NCBI GenBank assembly: GCA_003284565.1
Contig: QBXO01000010.1
Coordinates: 1 to 59,992, forward strand
DNA: 59,992 nucleotides
Direction of reading: 5' to 3'
Source of the DNA: SAR116 cluster bacterium AG-321-K23
GTDB lineage: Bacteria > Pseudomonadota > Alphaproteobacteria > Puniceispirillales > Marisalimonadaceae
Below the pieces are notes generated by a model. That model saw only the letters and a list, made by a program, of their open reading frames with translations. It had not been told where the DNA came from and did not search any database. The translations under genes and the position numbers were made by a program. Positions 51,578 to 59,830 of this stretch are shown piece after piece; within the stretch, counting starts at the first letter, position 1; every line of letters begins with the position of its first letter.

Positions 51578-52897
51578 GTGTCTATTACAAAGTTATTTGG
51601 TAGTTATGGATTTAATACTCAATTAAATAGTTTTAACGATGAGATGAAGTTTTTTGCAAAAATGTCTATACTAGATTGGTGTGGTGTAGCATACGCAGCA
51701 AAAAAGGAACCAGTTTCTAAAATAGTATCTGAAATGGTTAAAGAGGAAAATGGAGTTAATCAAGCAAGATTAATAACAACTGGTCATAGAGTTTCTTCAA
51801 GAGGGGCTGCCCTAGCTAATGGAGCCACTGGACATGCACTAGATTATGACGACACACACTTTCTTTTTGTTGGCCATCCTACAGCCAGTGCTTTGCCAAC
51901 TGCACTAGCACTAGGCGAAGAATTGGGATCCTCATTAGAGGAATTATTACTTGCCTATATGACAGGCGTAGAGGTTTCTACTAGAATAGGACATATTTTA
52001 GGTTACTCGCATTATAATGCAGGCTTCCATCAAACTGCTACTACCGGATCATTTGGCTCAACAATCGTGGCATCTAAATTGTTAAATTTGAGTGAAGATG
52101 AAACAATAAATGCACTTGGTTTGGTCTCTACAAGAGCATCAGGAATTAAATCTCAATTTGGTACAATGGGTAAACCATATCATGCTGGAATGGCTGCATC
52201 AAACGGTATTGAGGCTGCTAAATTATCAAAGCTAGGATTTGTATCAAGAGAAGATGGTATGGAATGTGATCAAGGTTTTTTTCTAACTCATGGTTGGGAT
52301 AAAAAATTACCTAATAGAGCAGTAGAAAACTTAGGAGCAGATTTTTTGTTTCCAGAAATCAAGTATAAATTTCATGCATGTTGTCATGGACTACATTCTT
52401 TTTTAGAAGCGCTCGAAGAACTAAAGCAAGAAAATAATTTTAATCCTGATACAATAGAAGAAATAGCAATTGAAACTAATCCTTCATGGCTTAAAGTCTG
52501 TAACATTGAAAAACCTAAAACTGGTTTAGAAGCAAAGTTTTCTTATAAATTAACGGCAGCAATGTCAATTTATGGAAAAGATACCGCTGACCTAGATACT
52601 TATTGTGATGAAGTTTGTTTTGATGACAACATGAATGGTATTAGAGACAGGGTAAAGGTTATACCTAACGATAAATTAACAAATACCCAGTCTTTAATTT
52701 CAATAAAAGATGGTAGTAAAGATATTAAAAATAAGCATGATTTATCTGACAAAATTGATCAAAAAATTTTAGAAACTAAAATTTTAAACAAATCGGTTTC
52801 TTTATTATCAAAAATTAAATCAAATGAAATTTCTAGTATGTTAAATTCAGCGTCTAAAACTAAAGTTGATGCATTAGTAGATTGTTTGGTTAGCTGA
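51578..52897 (+). CDS. MmgE/PrpD-family protein, second copy
   Basis: 439 residues of the MmgE/PrpD superfamily (2-methylcitrate dehydratase; cis-aconitate decarboxylase). Visible signs are ANGATGHALDYDDTHFLFVGHPTASALP and GFHQTATTGSFGSTIVASKLL. It is distinct from the copy at 36.4 kb, with a shorter N-terminus and different C-terminus. Start is GTG with AAGGA 8 bp upstream; its stop overlaps the CaiB start (TGATG). Sits between a hydratase and a CoA-transferase, so it may act on the free acid before CoA activation. Activity unproven. Confidence 0.87.
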   Translation: MSITKLFGSYGFNTQLNSFNDEMKFFAKMSILDWCGVAYAAKKEPVSKIVSEMVKEENGVNQARLITTGHRVSSRGAALANGATGHALDYDDTHFLFVGHPTASALPTALALGEELGSSLEELLLAYMTGVEVSTRIGHILGYSHYNAGFHQTATTGSFGSTIVASKLLNLSEDETINALGLVSTRASGIKSQFGTMGKPYHAGMAASNGIEAAKLSKLGFVSREDGMECDQGFFLTHGWDKKLPNRAVENLGADFLFPEIKYKFHACCHGLHSFLEALEELKQENNFNPDTIEEIAIETNPSWLKVCNIEKPKTGLEAKFSYKLTAAMSIYGKDTADLDTYCDEVCFDDNMNGIRDRVKVIPNDKLTNTQSLISIKDGSKDIKNKHDLSDKIDQKILETKILNKSVSLLSKIKSNEISSMLNSASKTKVDALVDCLVS

Positions 52898-54051
52898 TGA
52901 GCACACAAAACTCTGGACAAGATTTAGAGGGTTTATTAGTTGTAACAGTTGAGCAAGCTGTGGCAGCGCCTTACACATCATGTAGACTGGCAGACGCAGG
53001 TGCCAGGGTTATAAAAGTTGAGAGACCTGAAGGTGATTTTGCTAGAAACTACGATAGTAATGCACTTGGAAATAGTGCTTATTTTGTTTGGTTAAATAGA
53101 GGTAAAGAGTCAATCTCTTTAGATCTAAAAAATAGTGAAGATTTTAAAATTTTTGAGAAAATTATTTCAAAATCTGATATTTTGATTCAAAATTTAGCAC
53201 CAGGCGCGTTTGATCGTCTTGGTCTGGATTTACTCGAATTAAGAAAAAAATATCCATCTTTAATTACATGTTCTATTTCTGGGTTTGGAGACGAAGGTCC
53301 CTATAAAAATCAAAAAGCTTATGATATGTTAATCCAAGCTGAAACTGGCGTTATTGATATAACTGGTCTCCCAGATAAAGATGGAGTGGATGGAAGAGCA
53401 AAGGTTGGGCCATCAGTATGTGATATATCTGCAGGGATGACAGCTTATCAAGCAATTCTTCAAGCAATTATTAAAAGAAGTGTTAGTGGAAAAGGCAGGC
53501 ATATATCAGTGTCTATGTTTAACTCGCTCGCAGATTGGATGAATCCTTTTTATCTTGGTTATGTTTATAATCAAAAGATTCCTAAAAGAAACGGCATGAC
53601 ACATCCAATAATCGTTCCATATGGTGCATATAATTGTAAAGATAATTTGACTATTTTAATTGCTATACAAAATGATCGTGAATGGGGGAAGTTGTGTAAT
53701 ATTGTATTAGATGACGAAACTATGGTGAATGATACTCGTTTTAAAACTAACTCAGATCGAGTTGCTAATCGAGAATTAACAGAAAAAATTATACAAGATA
53801 AATTTATTACTTTTGAACGTGAAAAATTAATTGAGAAACTTGAAGAAGCGAGTGTTGCTTACGGCAGAATTTCTGATATGGAACAATTAAAGAATCATCC
53901 TCAAAACAATTTTTTAGAGATTGAAACAAAAAATGGGAAGGTTAAAATTTTAGGTCCAGGCGCAATCCATGACAATTTTATACCCGAAGTGAATAAAATG
54001 CCAGAATTAGACGAGCATGGCAAAAAAATTAGAGCTGAATTTAGTTCTTAA
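52897..54051 (+). CDS. CaiB/BaiF class III CoA-transferase
   Basis: 384 residues. Start region LEGLLVVTVEQAVAAPYTSCRLADAGARVIKVERPEGDFAR and the LNRGKESISLDLKN blocks are typical; the catalytic Asp is in AKVGPSVCDISAGM. It would activate an acid by transferring CoA from succinyl-CoA or another donor. Third gene of the block; its ATG overlaps the PrpD stop by one base. The CitE-like gene follows by 18 bp. A second CoA-transferase of the same family ends the block. Confidence 0.92.
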   Translation: MSTQNSGQDLEGLLVVTVEQAVAAPYTSCRLADAGARVIKVERPEGDFARNYDSNALGNSAYFVWLNRGKESISLDLKNSEDFKIFEKIISKSDILIQNLAPGAFDRLGLDLLELRKKYPSLITCSISGFGDEGPYKNQKAYDMLIQAETGVIDITGLPDKDGVDGRAKVGPSVCDISAGMTAYQAILQAIIKRSVSGKGRHISVSMFNSLADWMNPFYLGYVYNQKIPKRNGMTHPIIVPYGAYNCKDNLTILIAIQNDREWGKLCNIVLDDETMVNDTRFKTNSDRVANRELTEKIIQDKFITFEREKLIEKLEEASVAYGRISDMEQLKNHPQNNFLEIETKNGKVKILGPGAIHDNFIPEVNKMPELDEHGKKIRAEFSS

Positions 54052-54069
54052 AAAAAATAGGAGATAAAT

Positions 54070-54882
54070 TTGAGAAGTATTTTATTTTTACCAACGGATA
54101 AAATTGAAAGGTTATCCAAGGCTATAGGATCTGGAGCGGATAAAGTTATTTTTGATCTAGAAGATGGTTTGGCGCATGAAAACAAAGCTATTGGCAGATC
54201 TAACTTTGTTGAACTAGCAAATAGAAATTATGACGGTCAAGCAGATAAGCTTTTATTGCGTATTAATGCTTTGGATACCGAAGAATATAAAGAAGATATA
54301 AAAATGTTAAGGTCTCTACCTTCTCTTCCTTACTCTATTGCTATTCCTAAAATTGAGTCTGCTGATGAATGTAGAACTTTTTTAAAAGATCTTGGAACTG
54401 ATATATTAATTTTACCTCAAATTGAAACGCCAAGGGGAATTGCAACTATTGAAAGTTGGGATTGTTCAAAATTAGAATTTTCTGGAATTGGATTTGGATC
54501 AGCAGATTATTGCGCATCGACTGGTGGTGATATGGGCAAAGCTAGTTTAGCATATGGAAGAGGTAAAATAATTAACGCTGCCGCATTATACAACACACTT
54601 GCTCTTGATGGTGTCTGGCTAGATTTTAGAGATCCTGATGGATGTAGAGAAGAGACATTGTACGTAAAAACAATGGGTTTTAAAGGACGTTTTGCTATAC
54701 ACCCAGATCAGATTAAACCAATTCATGATGCTTACAGACCCACTGCAGAGGAACTTAAGTGGGCAAAAGGCGTGTTAGAGGAGGCAAAAACAGCAGGTTC
54801 AGGTGCTTTTAAATATCAAGGTAAAATGGTTGATGCGCCTGTTTTAGCTGTTGCGAGACTGATTATATCCAGGGAGGATTAA
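54070..54882 (+). CDS. HpcH/HpaI-CitE family acyl-CoA lyase
   Basis: 270 residues of the CitE/citramalyl-CoA/malyl-CoA lyase family. It starts MRSILFLPTDKIERLSKAI, followed by the metal-binding VIFDLEDGLAHENK, then IPKIESADEC and LPQIETPRGI (the Glu ligand) and FGSADYCASTGG. These enzymes split a beta-hydroxyacyl-CoA to acetyl-CoA and an oxo-acid. TTG start with AGGAG about 6-7 bp upstream. Within a hydratase/CoA-transferase set, citramalyl-CoA or a methylmalyl-CoA are the leading candidate substrates. Confidence 0.9.
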   Translation: MRSILFLPTDKIERLSKAIGSGADKVIFDLEDGLAHENKAIGRSNFVELANRNYDGQADKLLLRINALDTEEYKEDIKMLRSLPSLPYSIAIPKIESADECRTFLKDLGTDILILPQIETPRGIATIESWDCSKLEFSGIGFGSADYCASTGGDMGKASLAYGRGKIINAAALYNTLALDGVWLDFRDPDGCREETLYVKTMGFKGRFAIHPDQIKPIHDAYRPTAEELKWAKGVLEEAKTAGSGAFKYQGKMVDAPVLAVARLIISRED

Positions 54883-55422
54883 ATGGATGAAAATTCTTAT
54901 GGAATTAAAAAGATAGGACCCCAAAGGTATAGGGAAGATCCTGGTAGATATTTTGAGGACTTTCAAATTGGAGACGTTTATGAGCATTGGCCAGGTAGAA
55001 CAGTAAGCGAAGCTGATAATATATGGTTTACAAATTTAACTATGAATACTCATCCAATTCATTTTGATGCAAATTATGCCTCAAAATCTGAGTTTGGAAA
55101 ATATTTGGTTAATTCAGCTTTTACATTAGCGCTCGTTACTGGGATGTGTGTTAGTGGGACAAGCCAAAAAGCAATAGCCAATTTGGGATGGGAAGAAATA
55201 AAAATACCTGCACCAGTATTTGTTGGTGATACGCTTTACTCAGAAACTGAAGTTTTGGGTAAAAGAGAATCCAAATCAAGACCTACACAAGGTATTATAA
55301 AGGTAAGACACATTGGGAAAAATCAAGATAAAATTGTTGTGATGGATATGGTAAGATCTTTCCTAGTGGCTAAACGTGGACATAGTATTGTTGACGAAAT
55401 TATTAAAAACACTGCGAAATAG
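54883..55422 (+). CDS. MaoC-family hydratase/dehydratase
   Basis: 179 residues, single hotdog domain. The start YFEDFQIGDVYEHWPGRTVSEADNIWFTNLTMNTHPIHFDANYA carries the MaoC motif with the T-x-N-x2-P-x-H-x-D catalytic pair of Asn/His and Asp. It starts directly at the base after the CitE-like stop, so they are strongly coupled. With the FAS1-like hydratase it makes two hydratases in the block, perhaps for two different intermediates. Confidence 0.9.
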   Translation: MDENSYGIKKIGPQRYREDPGRYFEDFQIGDVYEHWPGRTVSEADNIWFTNLTMNTHPIHFDANYASKSEFGKYLVNSAFTLALVTGMCVSGTSQKAIANLGWEEIKIPAPVFVGDTLYSETEVLGKRESKSRPTQGIIKVRHIGKNQDKIVVMDMVRSFLVAKRGHSIVDEIIKNTAK

Positions 55423-55433
55423 AGAACAACAAT

Positions 55434-56639
55434 ATGAACTTACCCCTTTCAGGCGTTAGAATAGTAGCTTTTGAGCAATATGGAGCTGGACCATTTGGAA
55501 CTCAATATTTAGCTGATTTAGGTGCAGAGGTAATCAAAGTTGAACCGGCAGGCACAAGTGGTGATTACTTAAGAGCAATCGGCCCTTATTTTATTGACGG
55601 AGAAGATAGAAATTCTGCTTCAAGTATTTTTTTCCAAGCTCTCAATAGAAATAAAAAAAGTATTACATTAGATGTCTTATCAGATGATGGAAAAAAAATT
55701 CTTCAAAGATTAGTTGAAAACTCTGATGCAGTTTCTAACAATTTAAGAGGAGATGTACCTGAAAAACTTGGAATAACTTATGATCAGTTAAAACAATATA
55801 ATAAATCTATTGTTTCAGCACATTGCTCTGCTTATGGAAGAGAAGGGCCCAGAAAAAATTGGCCAGGATATGATTATCTCATGCAAGCAGAAGCAGGTTA
55901 TTTTTCTCTTACTGGCGAACCTGATGGTCCCCCATCAAGATTTGGATTGTCTGTTGTAGATTATATGTCTGGTCTTACAATGTCATTTGGTCTTGTAAGT
56001 GCGATATTATCTGCTAGATCAACAGGTGTTGGAAGAGATGTTGACGTTAATTTATTTGATACGGCTATGTTTAATCAAAGTTATATGGCTGCATGGACAC
56101 TTAACACTGATTTTGAAAGCGAGAGATTAGAACGATCAGCACATCCAATTTTAGTACCATGCCAATTATATAAAACCAAAGATGGTTGGATATTTTTGAT
56201 GTGTAATAAAGAAAGTTTTTGGCCCATTTTATGTAAAAAAATAGGCAGAGATGATCTTATTAACGAATCAAAATTTGTTGATTTTTCGTCAAGACAGAAA
56301 AATAGAGATGAAATTACCAAAATTCTTGATGCGGAGTTGATGAAAAAAAACACTGCTGAGTGGTTAGAAGTATTTGGGGGAATTGTACCTGCTGCTCCTA
56401 TATTAAATCTAAAAGAGTCTTTAGAAAATCCATTTTTAAATAATAGACGAAACATTCAACACCTTAAGACAAAGAGAGGTGTAAATATAAGTTTGCTGAA
56501 AACACCAATTCACCTATCAAATACTGATTATGAAGATAAAACAGCTCCTGAATTAGGTGAAGACACAAATATCGTATTAGAAGAAATTGGTTTTACTGAA
56601 GACCAAATCATAAGTTTTAAAAATAAAGGCGTTATCTAA
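55434..56639 (+). CDS. CaiB/BaiF class III CoA-transferase
   Basis: 401 residues, related to but distinct from the CaiB at 52.9 kb. Start region LSGVRIVAFEQYGAGPFGTQYLADLGAEVIKVEPAGT and the ALNRNKKSITLDVLSDDGKK strand are typical; the catalytic Asp is in RFGLSVVDYMSGL. Last gene of the six-gene CoA block; the stop lies inside a perfect 24-bp palindrome. The TRAP genes follow after 110 bp, in the same direction. Confidence 0.92.
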   Translation: MNLPLSGVRIVAFEQYGAGPFGTQYLADLGAEVIKVEPAGTSGDYLRAIGPYFIDGEDRNSASSIFFQALNRNKKSITLDVLSDDGKKILQRLVENSDAVSNNLRGDVPEKLGITYDQLKQYNKSIVSAHCSAYGREGPRKNWPGYDYLMQAEAGYFSLTGEPDGPPSRFGLSVVDYMSGLTMSFGLVSAILSARSTGVGRDVDVNLFDTAMFNQSYMAAWTLNTDFESERLERSAHPILVPCQLYKTKDGWIFLMCNKESFWPILCKKIGRDDLINESKFVDFSSRQKNRDEITKILDAELMKKNTAEWLEVFGGIVPAAPILNLKESLENPFLNNRRNIQHLKTKRGVNISLLKTPIHLSNTDYEDKTAPELGEDTNIVLEEIGFTEDQIISFKNKGVI

Positions 56640-56654
56640 TTTAAATTAGATAAC
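56631..56654. promoter_or_regulatory. Perfect 24-bp palindrome over the CaiB stop codon
   Basis: GTTATCTAATTT and its exact reverse complement lie back to back, with the stop codon TAA inside the left half. In RNA it folds as a 10-bp stem with a TTAA loop, without a T-tract right after. It could be a weak terminator, an RNA processing site, or an operator for the following dctP promoter. The sequence is AT-rich, but a 24-bp perfect palindrome is well beyond chance in 60 kb. Confidence 0.65.
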
Positions 56655-56749
56655 ATATTAATTAATTTATTCTTTTATCTTGTAATTAAGGGTTTACCTC
56701 ATACCTATTACGTTATAGTTTGTGATTCTAAATATTTGGAGGAAATTTA

Positions 56750-57916
56750 ATGAAATTAAACAAATTATCTATGTTAGGTGTAGCAAGTGCTGTTGCCCTA
56801 ACGTTTGCAGCTGGTACAAACTTAGCTATCGCTGACGGACATGTTAAGCCGATTAAAATGCGTTGGGCGTCTGATCATTCAGGTCCACCCCATCCTGCTG
56901 CTATTGCAGAAATGTTTTTTGCCGAGCAGGTTGAAAAGAAAATTCCTGGTAGTAAGGTCCAAATTTATTGGGCTAAGTCACTTTATAACGTTCCAAAAGG
57001 TACACAGGCTCTGACAAAGGGTAACCTTGAGATGATGACTGGTCAGTTTGGAAAAACTTCAAGTGTTGAGCCATATGCTAATACCATTGTTGGTGCTGGA
57101 AAATTGACATCTCCTGGTGCTATTAATGGACTTGATGGCACAAAAACTTTTGCTCAATTAAAGAAAGTTTTTAATGACAAGCATGGGATTACTATTTTTG
57201 GTTCAGGTCACTTGAGTATGTATATGGGTGCTGGTGCTGTTAAAAGTAGAATGTTAGTGCCTGCTGACTTTGCTGGTAAAAAAGTTAGAAGTATGGGACC
57301 TGCTGAGAATGCATTGTTAGGTGCTTTAGGTGCAAACCCAACAACAATGGCTTTTGGTGATGTTCCACCAGCTCTTCAAACTGGAGTTATTGATGGACTA
57401 CTAACAAGTTTAGGTGGATTTAATGCTACTAAAGAACAAGCTCCATATTTCACAGTTGCCGGTATAAATGGTATCGTTGGTGACTATTACTGGATTGGTG
57501 CATCAAATAAATGGTGGGCTACTCTTGATAAAAATCAAAAAGCAGCTTTAACAGATATTATCATGAATGATTTTATCCCTTACCAAAAGGCTATTAACTT
57601 TTGTAATGATAAAAGATTAGTTGATAAGTTTAAAACAACTGATAAAGGCGCTCCTGGAATTTATGTGATGAGTCCTGGAGAAGCTGGAGTTCTTCAAGCA
57701 AAAGAAGGTGGTGCTACAAACAACTGGATTAAGTCTAAAGTTGACGATATGGGAGACAAAATGGTTGACCAGTTTACTTCTGAAGCAAAAGCTTTAGTTG
57801 CAGCTAATCCAATGGGATCAAGTGCACTAGAAAAGACTGATTGTACTGCATTTGCTGCTGACTTTGCTAAGTTTGCTAAAGGAACAGCTTTATACAAGAA
57901 AAAGTCAAGAAAATAA
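56750..57916 (+). CDS. dctP: TRAP transporter substrate-binding protein, DctP family
   Basis: 388 residues. Signal peptide KLSMLGVASAVALTFAAGTNLAIA is cut before DGHVKPIKMRWASDHSG. The acid-binding Arg is in FAGKKVRSMGPAENALL and the family's second block is TTMAFGDVPPALQTGVIDGLL. It is somewhat longer than usual DctP (about 330). GGAGG lies 7-8 bp upstream of the ATG; a possible promoter GTTTAC (56692) with TATAGT (56714), 16-bp spacer, sits ahead. It binds an organic acid in the periplasm; a terminator follows directly. Confidence 0.92.
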   Translation: MKLNKLSMLGVASAVALTFAAGTNLAIADGHVKPIKMRWASDHSGPPHPAAIAEMFFAEQVEKKIPGSKVQIYWAKSLYNVPKGTQALTKGNLEMMTGQFGKTSSVEPYANTIVGAGKLTSPGAINGLDGTKTFAQLKKVFNDKHGITIFGSGHLSMYMGAGAVKSRMLVPADFAGKKVRSMGPAENALLGALGANPTTMAFGDVPPALQTGVIDGLLTSLGGFNATKEQAPYFTVAGINGIVGDYYWIGASNKWWATLDKNQKAALTDIIMNDFIPYQKAINFCNDKRLVDKFKTTDKGAPGIYVMSPGEAGVLQAKEGGATNNWIKSKVDDMGDKMVDQFTSEAKALVAANPMGSSALEKTDCTAFAADFAKFAKGTALYKKKSRK

Positions 57917-57924
57917 AATTTTTT

Positions 57925-57954
57925 AAAAAGGCCTGGCCTGTGTCAGGCCTTTTT
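57925..57954 (+). terminator. Rho-independent terminator between dctP and dctQ
   Basis: A perfect 11-bp stem, AAAAAGGCCTG with CAGGCCTTTTT, 8-nt loop, runs directly into a T-rich tail. It begins 9 bp after the dctP stop and ends 17 bp before the dctQ ATG. Partial read-through would give much more binding protein than permease, a known solution in transporter operons. Confidence 0.93.
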
Positions 57955-57970
57955 ATTTTAGTTGATTATC

Positions 57971-58522
57971 ATGGATAATTTTTACAAAATCTCAAATAAA
58001 ATTCAGTCTTTTATAACTGCTACATTAGGTAGATGTTCTGCTTTACTAATGATTGCCGTTACACTTTTTGCTTTAGCCGAAATTATTAGAAGATATATTT
58101 TTGGTGTTGTTTTTGAATGGGGTCAAGATGCTGTTATTTACATGATGGTTTCATCAGTTGCCTTCTATATTTGTGTAACACAAATCAATAGGAATCACCT
58201 TGTGATGAGTGCTGTTTTACAACTTTTAAACGTTAAAGGTTTTCACAGAACAGTAGGTTTTTGTAAAATTTTTGTATCTTTATTTGTTTCAGTATTCACT
58301 GGTTCTTTAACTTACACAGCTTATTCAACAGTTGAATATTCAATACAGATTGGTGAAAGAACTGAGAGTTTATTTTTCTTTATGTGGCCATTTTATTTTA
58401 TACTGGCTTTAGGCATGGGACTAATGTCTTTAGTTGCCTTTCTCCAATTTATCGAAGATATCCATAGTTACATAAAGGGTGAACATTTTACAGCAGAAGT
58501 TGAAGCTGCTACAGATGTATAA
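57971..58522 (+). CDS. dctQ: TRAP transporter small permease
   Basis: 183 residues with four membrane helices. Family signs are LMIAVTLFALAEIIRRYIFGVVFEWGQDAVIYMM in the first half and the second pair of helices around LFFFMWPFYFILALGMGLM. ATG 57971 fits the family start; the TTG at 57962 is only three codons earlier. No ribosome site is visible near either, because the terminator occupies the space. Partner of dctM, 24 bp downstream. Confidence 0.9.
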   Translation: MDNFYKISNKIQSFITATLGRCSALLMIAVTLFALAEIIRRYIFGVVFEWGQDAVIYMMVSSVAFYICVTQINRNHLVMSAVLQLLNVKGFHRTVGFCKIFVSLFVSVFTGSLTYTAYSTVEYSIQIGERTESLFFFMWPFYFILALGMGLMSLVAFLQFIEDIHSYIKGEHFTAEVEAATDV

Positions 58523-58546
58523 TATCAATAATACGGGAAACTCAAT

Positions 58547-59830
58547 ATGTGGGCTTTAGGTGGATCTTTATTCAGTCTATTATTTGCTGGAGCCCCAATA
58601 GGTATAGCTTTAGCAGGAGCCACAGGTCTTCTTGTACTGTTTGATGATTTTTTAACATATAGTACCTTATTTGAAGCTTTCTTTAGTTTTCTTACTAAAT
58701 ATACATTAGTAGCTATTCCATTTTTTATTTTTGCTGGTTTTTTAATGGAGAAAACAGGTTTAGTTGCAAGTCTTTTTAAATTTGCTGATTCAATAGTTGG
58801 ATGGGTTCCGGGTGGTTTTGCTTATGCAACGTTACTTGCAGCTGTATTATTTGGAGCAATCTCTGGTTCATCCACAGCAATGGCTGCTGCAATGAGCGTT
58901 ATAGCTTACCCTGAGCTAATTAAAAGAGGCTATCCAAAATGGATGGCTGCAGGAGTTATTGCTTCAGCAGGTGGTATAGCACTTCTTATACCGCCAAGTA
59001 TAACTTTGATTCTTTTTGGTGTAATAACTGAAATGTCTATAGTTGATTTATTTTTTGCAGGAATTATTCCTGGATTGATGTTGGCTATGAGTGATGCAGT
59101 TATAATTGTTAGTGTTTCACTTTTTATTAAGTTACCTCGAGGAAAATTTGATTTATGTGAAGTTTGGAGGTGTTTCAAAGAAGCTCTTCCTGCTTTGTTA
59201 ATGCCTGTAATTATTTTAGGTGGTTTATATGGAGGTTTATTTACTCCTACCGAAGCAGGTGCTGCTGCTGCCAGTTATGCTCTTTTTTATGGATTAATTT
59301 TTAAAAGAAAAACTTTTGCGAAAGAATTAATGCCAACAACATTAAGAACTATGAACCTTACTGCAGTTGTTTTTTTCCTATTGGGATGTGTTGGCATCTT
59401 CCAATTTTATCTTGCGAATATGGGCTGGCCTCAAATGATTGCTGAATGGGCCGGTGAGTTGGGTTTGAGTCAAACTGGATTTTTATTTGCACTAATGGGT
59501 TCTTTATTATTCTTATCCATGTTCTTAACAGGTGTTGCTATTTTAGTTTTAACTGTACCTATATATTTTCCTGTAGCATTAGCTCTTGGTGTAGATCCAA
59601 TTCACTTAGGGATTTTAACTGCATTATGCATAGAAATAGGAAGTGTTATTCCCCCTGTTGGTCTAAACTTGTTTGCTGTTAGTGGAGTAACAGGCTTACC
59701 AGTAACAACCGTTATTAAGGGATCTTTCCCATTTTGTATCTCTGATACAGTTGTATTAATTATAGTTCTGTTATTCCCTGCTTTAGCGTTGACAATGCCA
59801 GAACTTTTAGTTGAATCTCATTTTAAATAA
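58547..59830 (+). CDS. dctM: TRAP transporter large permease
   Basis: 427 residues with about twelve membrane helices. The DctM markers are GAPIGIALAGATGLLVLF near the start, the FGAISGSSTAMAAAMSVIAYPELIKRGY motif and PPSITLILFGVITEMSI, then GLYGGLFTPTEAGAAAASYALFYG. It completes the TRAP system, sodium-driven uptake of an organic acid. The stop overlaps the partial amidase gene by 13 bp (tail to tail). Confidence 0.95.
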   Translation: MWALGGSLFSLLFAGAPIGIALAGATGLLVLFDDFLTYSTLFEAFFSFLTKYTLVAIPFFIFAGFLMEKTGLVASLFKFADSIVGWVPGGFAYATLLAAVLFGAISGSSTAMAAAMSVIAYPELIKRGYPKWMAAGVIASAGGIALLIPPSITLILFGVITEMSIVDLFFAGIIPGLMLAMSDAVIIVSVSLFIKLPRGKFDLCEVWRCFKEALPALLMPVIILGGLYGGLFTPTEAGAAAASYALFYGLIFKRKTFAKELMPTTLRTMNLTAVVFFLLGCVGIFQFYLANMGWPQMIAEWAGELGLSQTGFLFALMGSLLFLSMFLTGVAILVLTVPIYFPVALALGVDPIHLGILTALCIEIGSVIPPVGLNLFAVSGVTGLPVTTVIKGSFPFCISDTVVLIIVLLFPALALTMPELLVESHFK

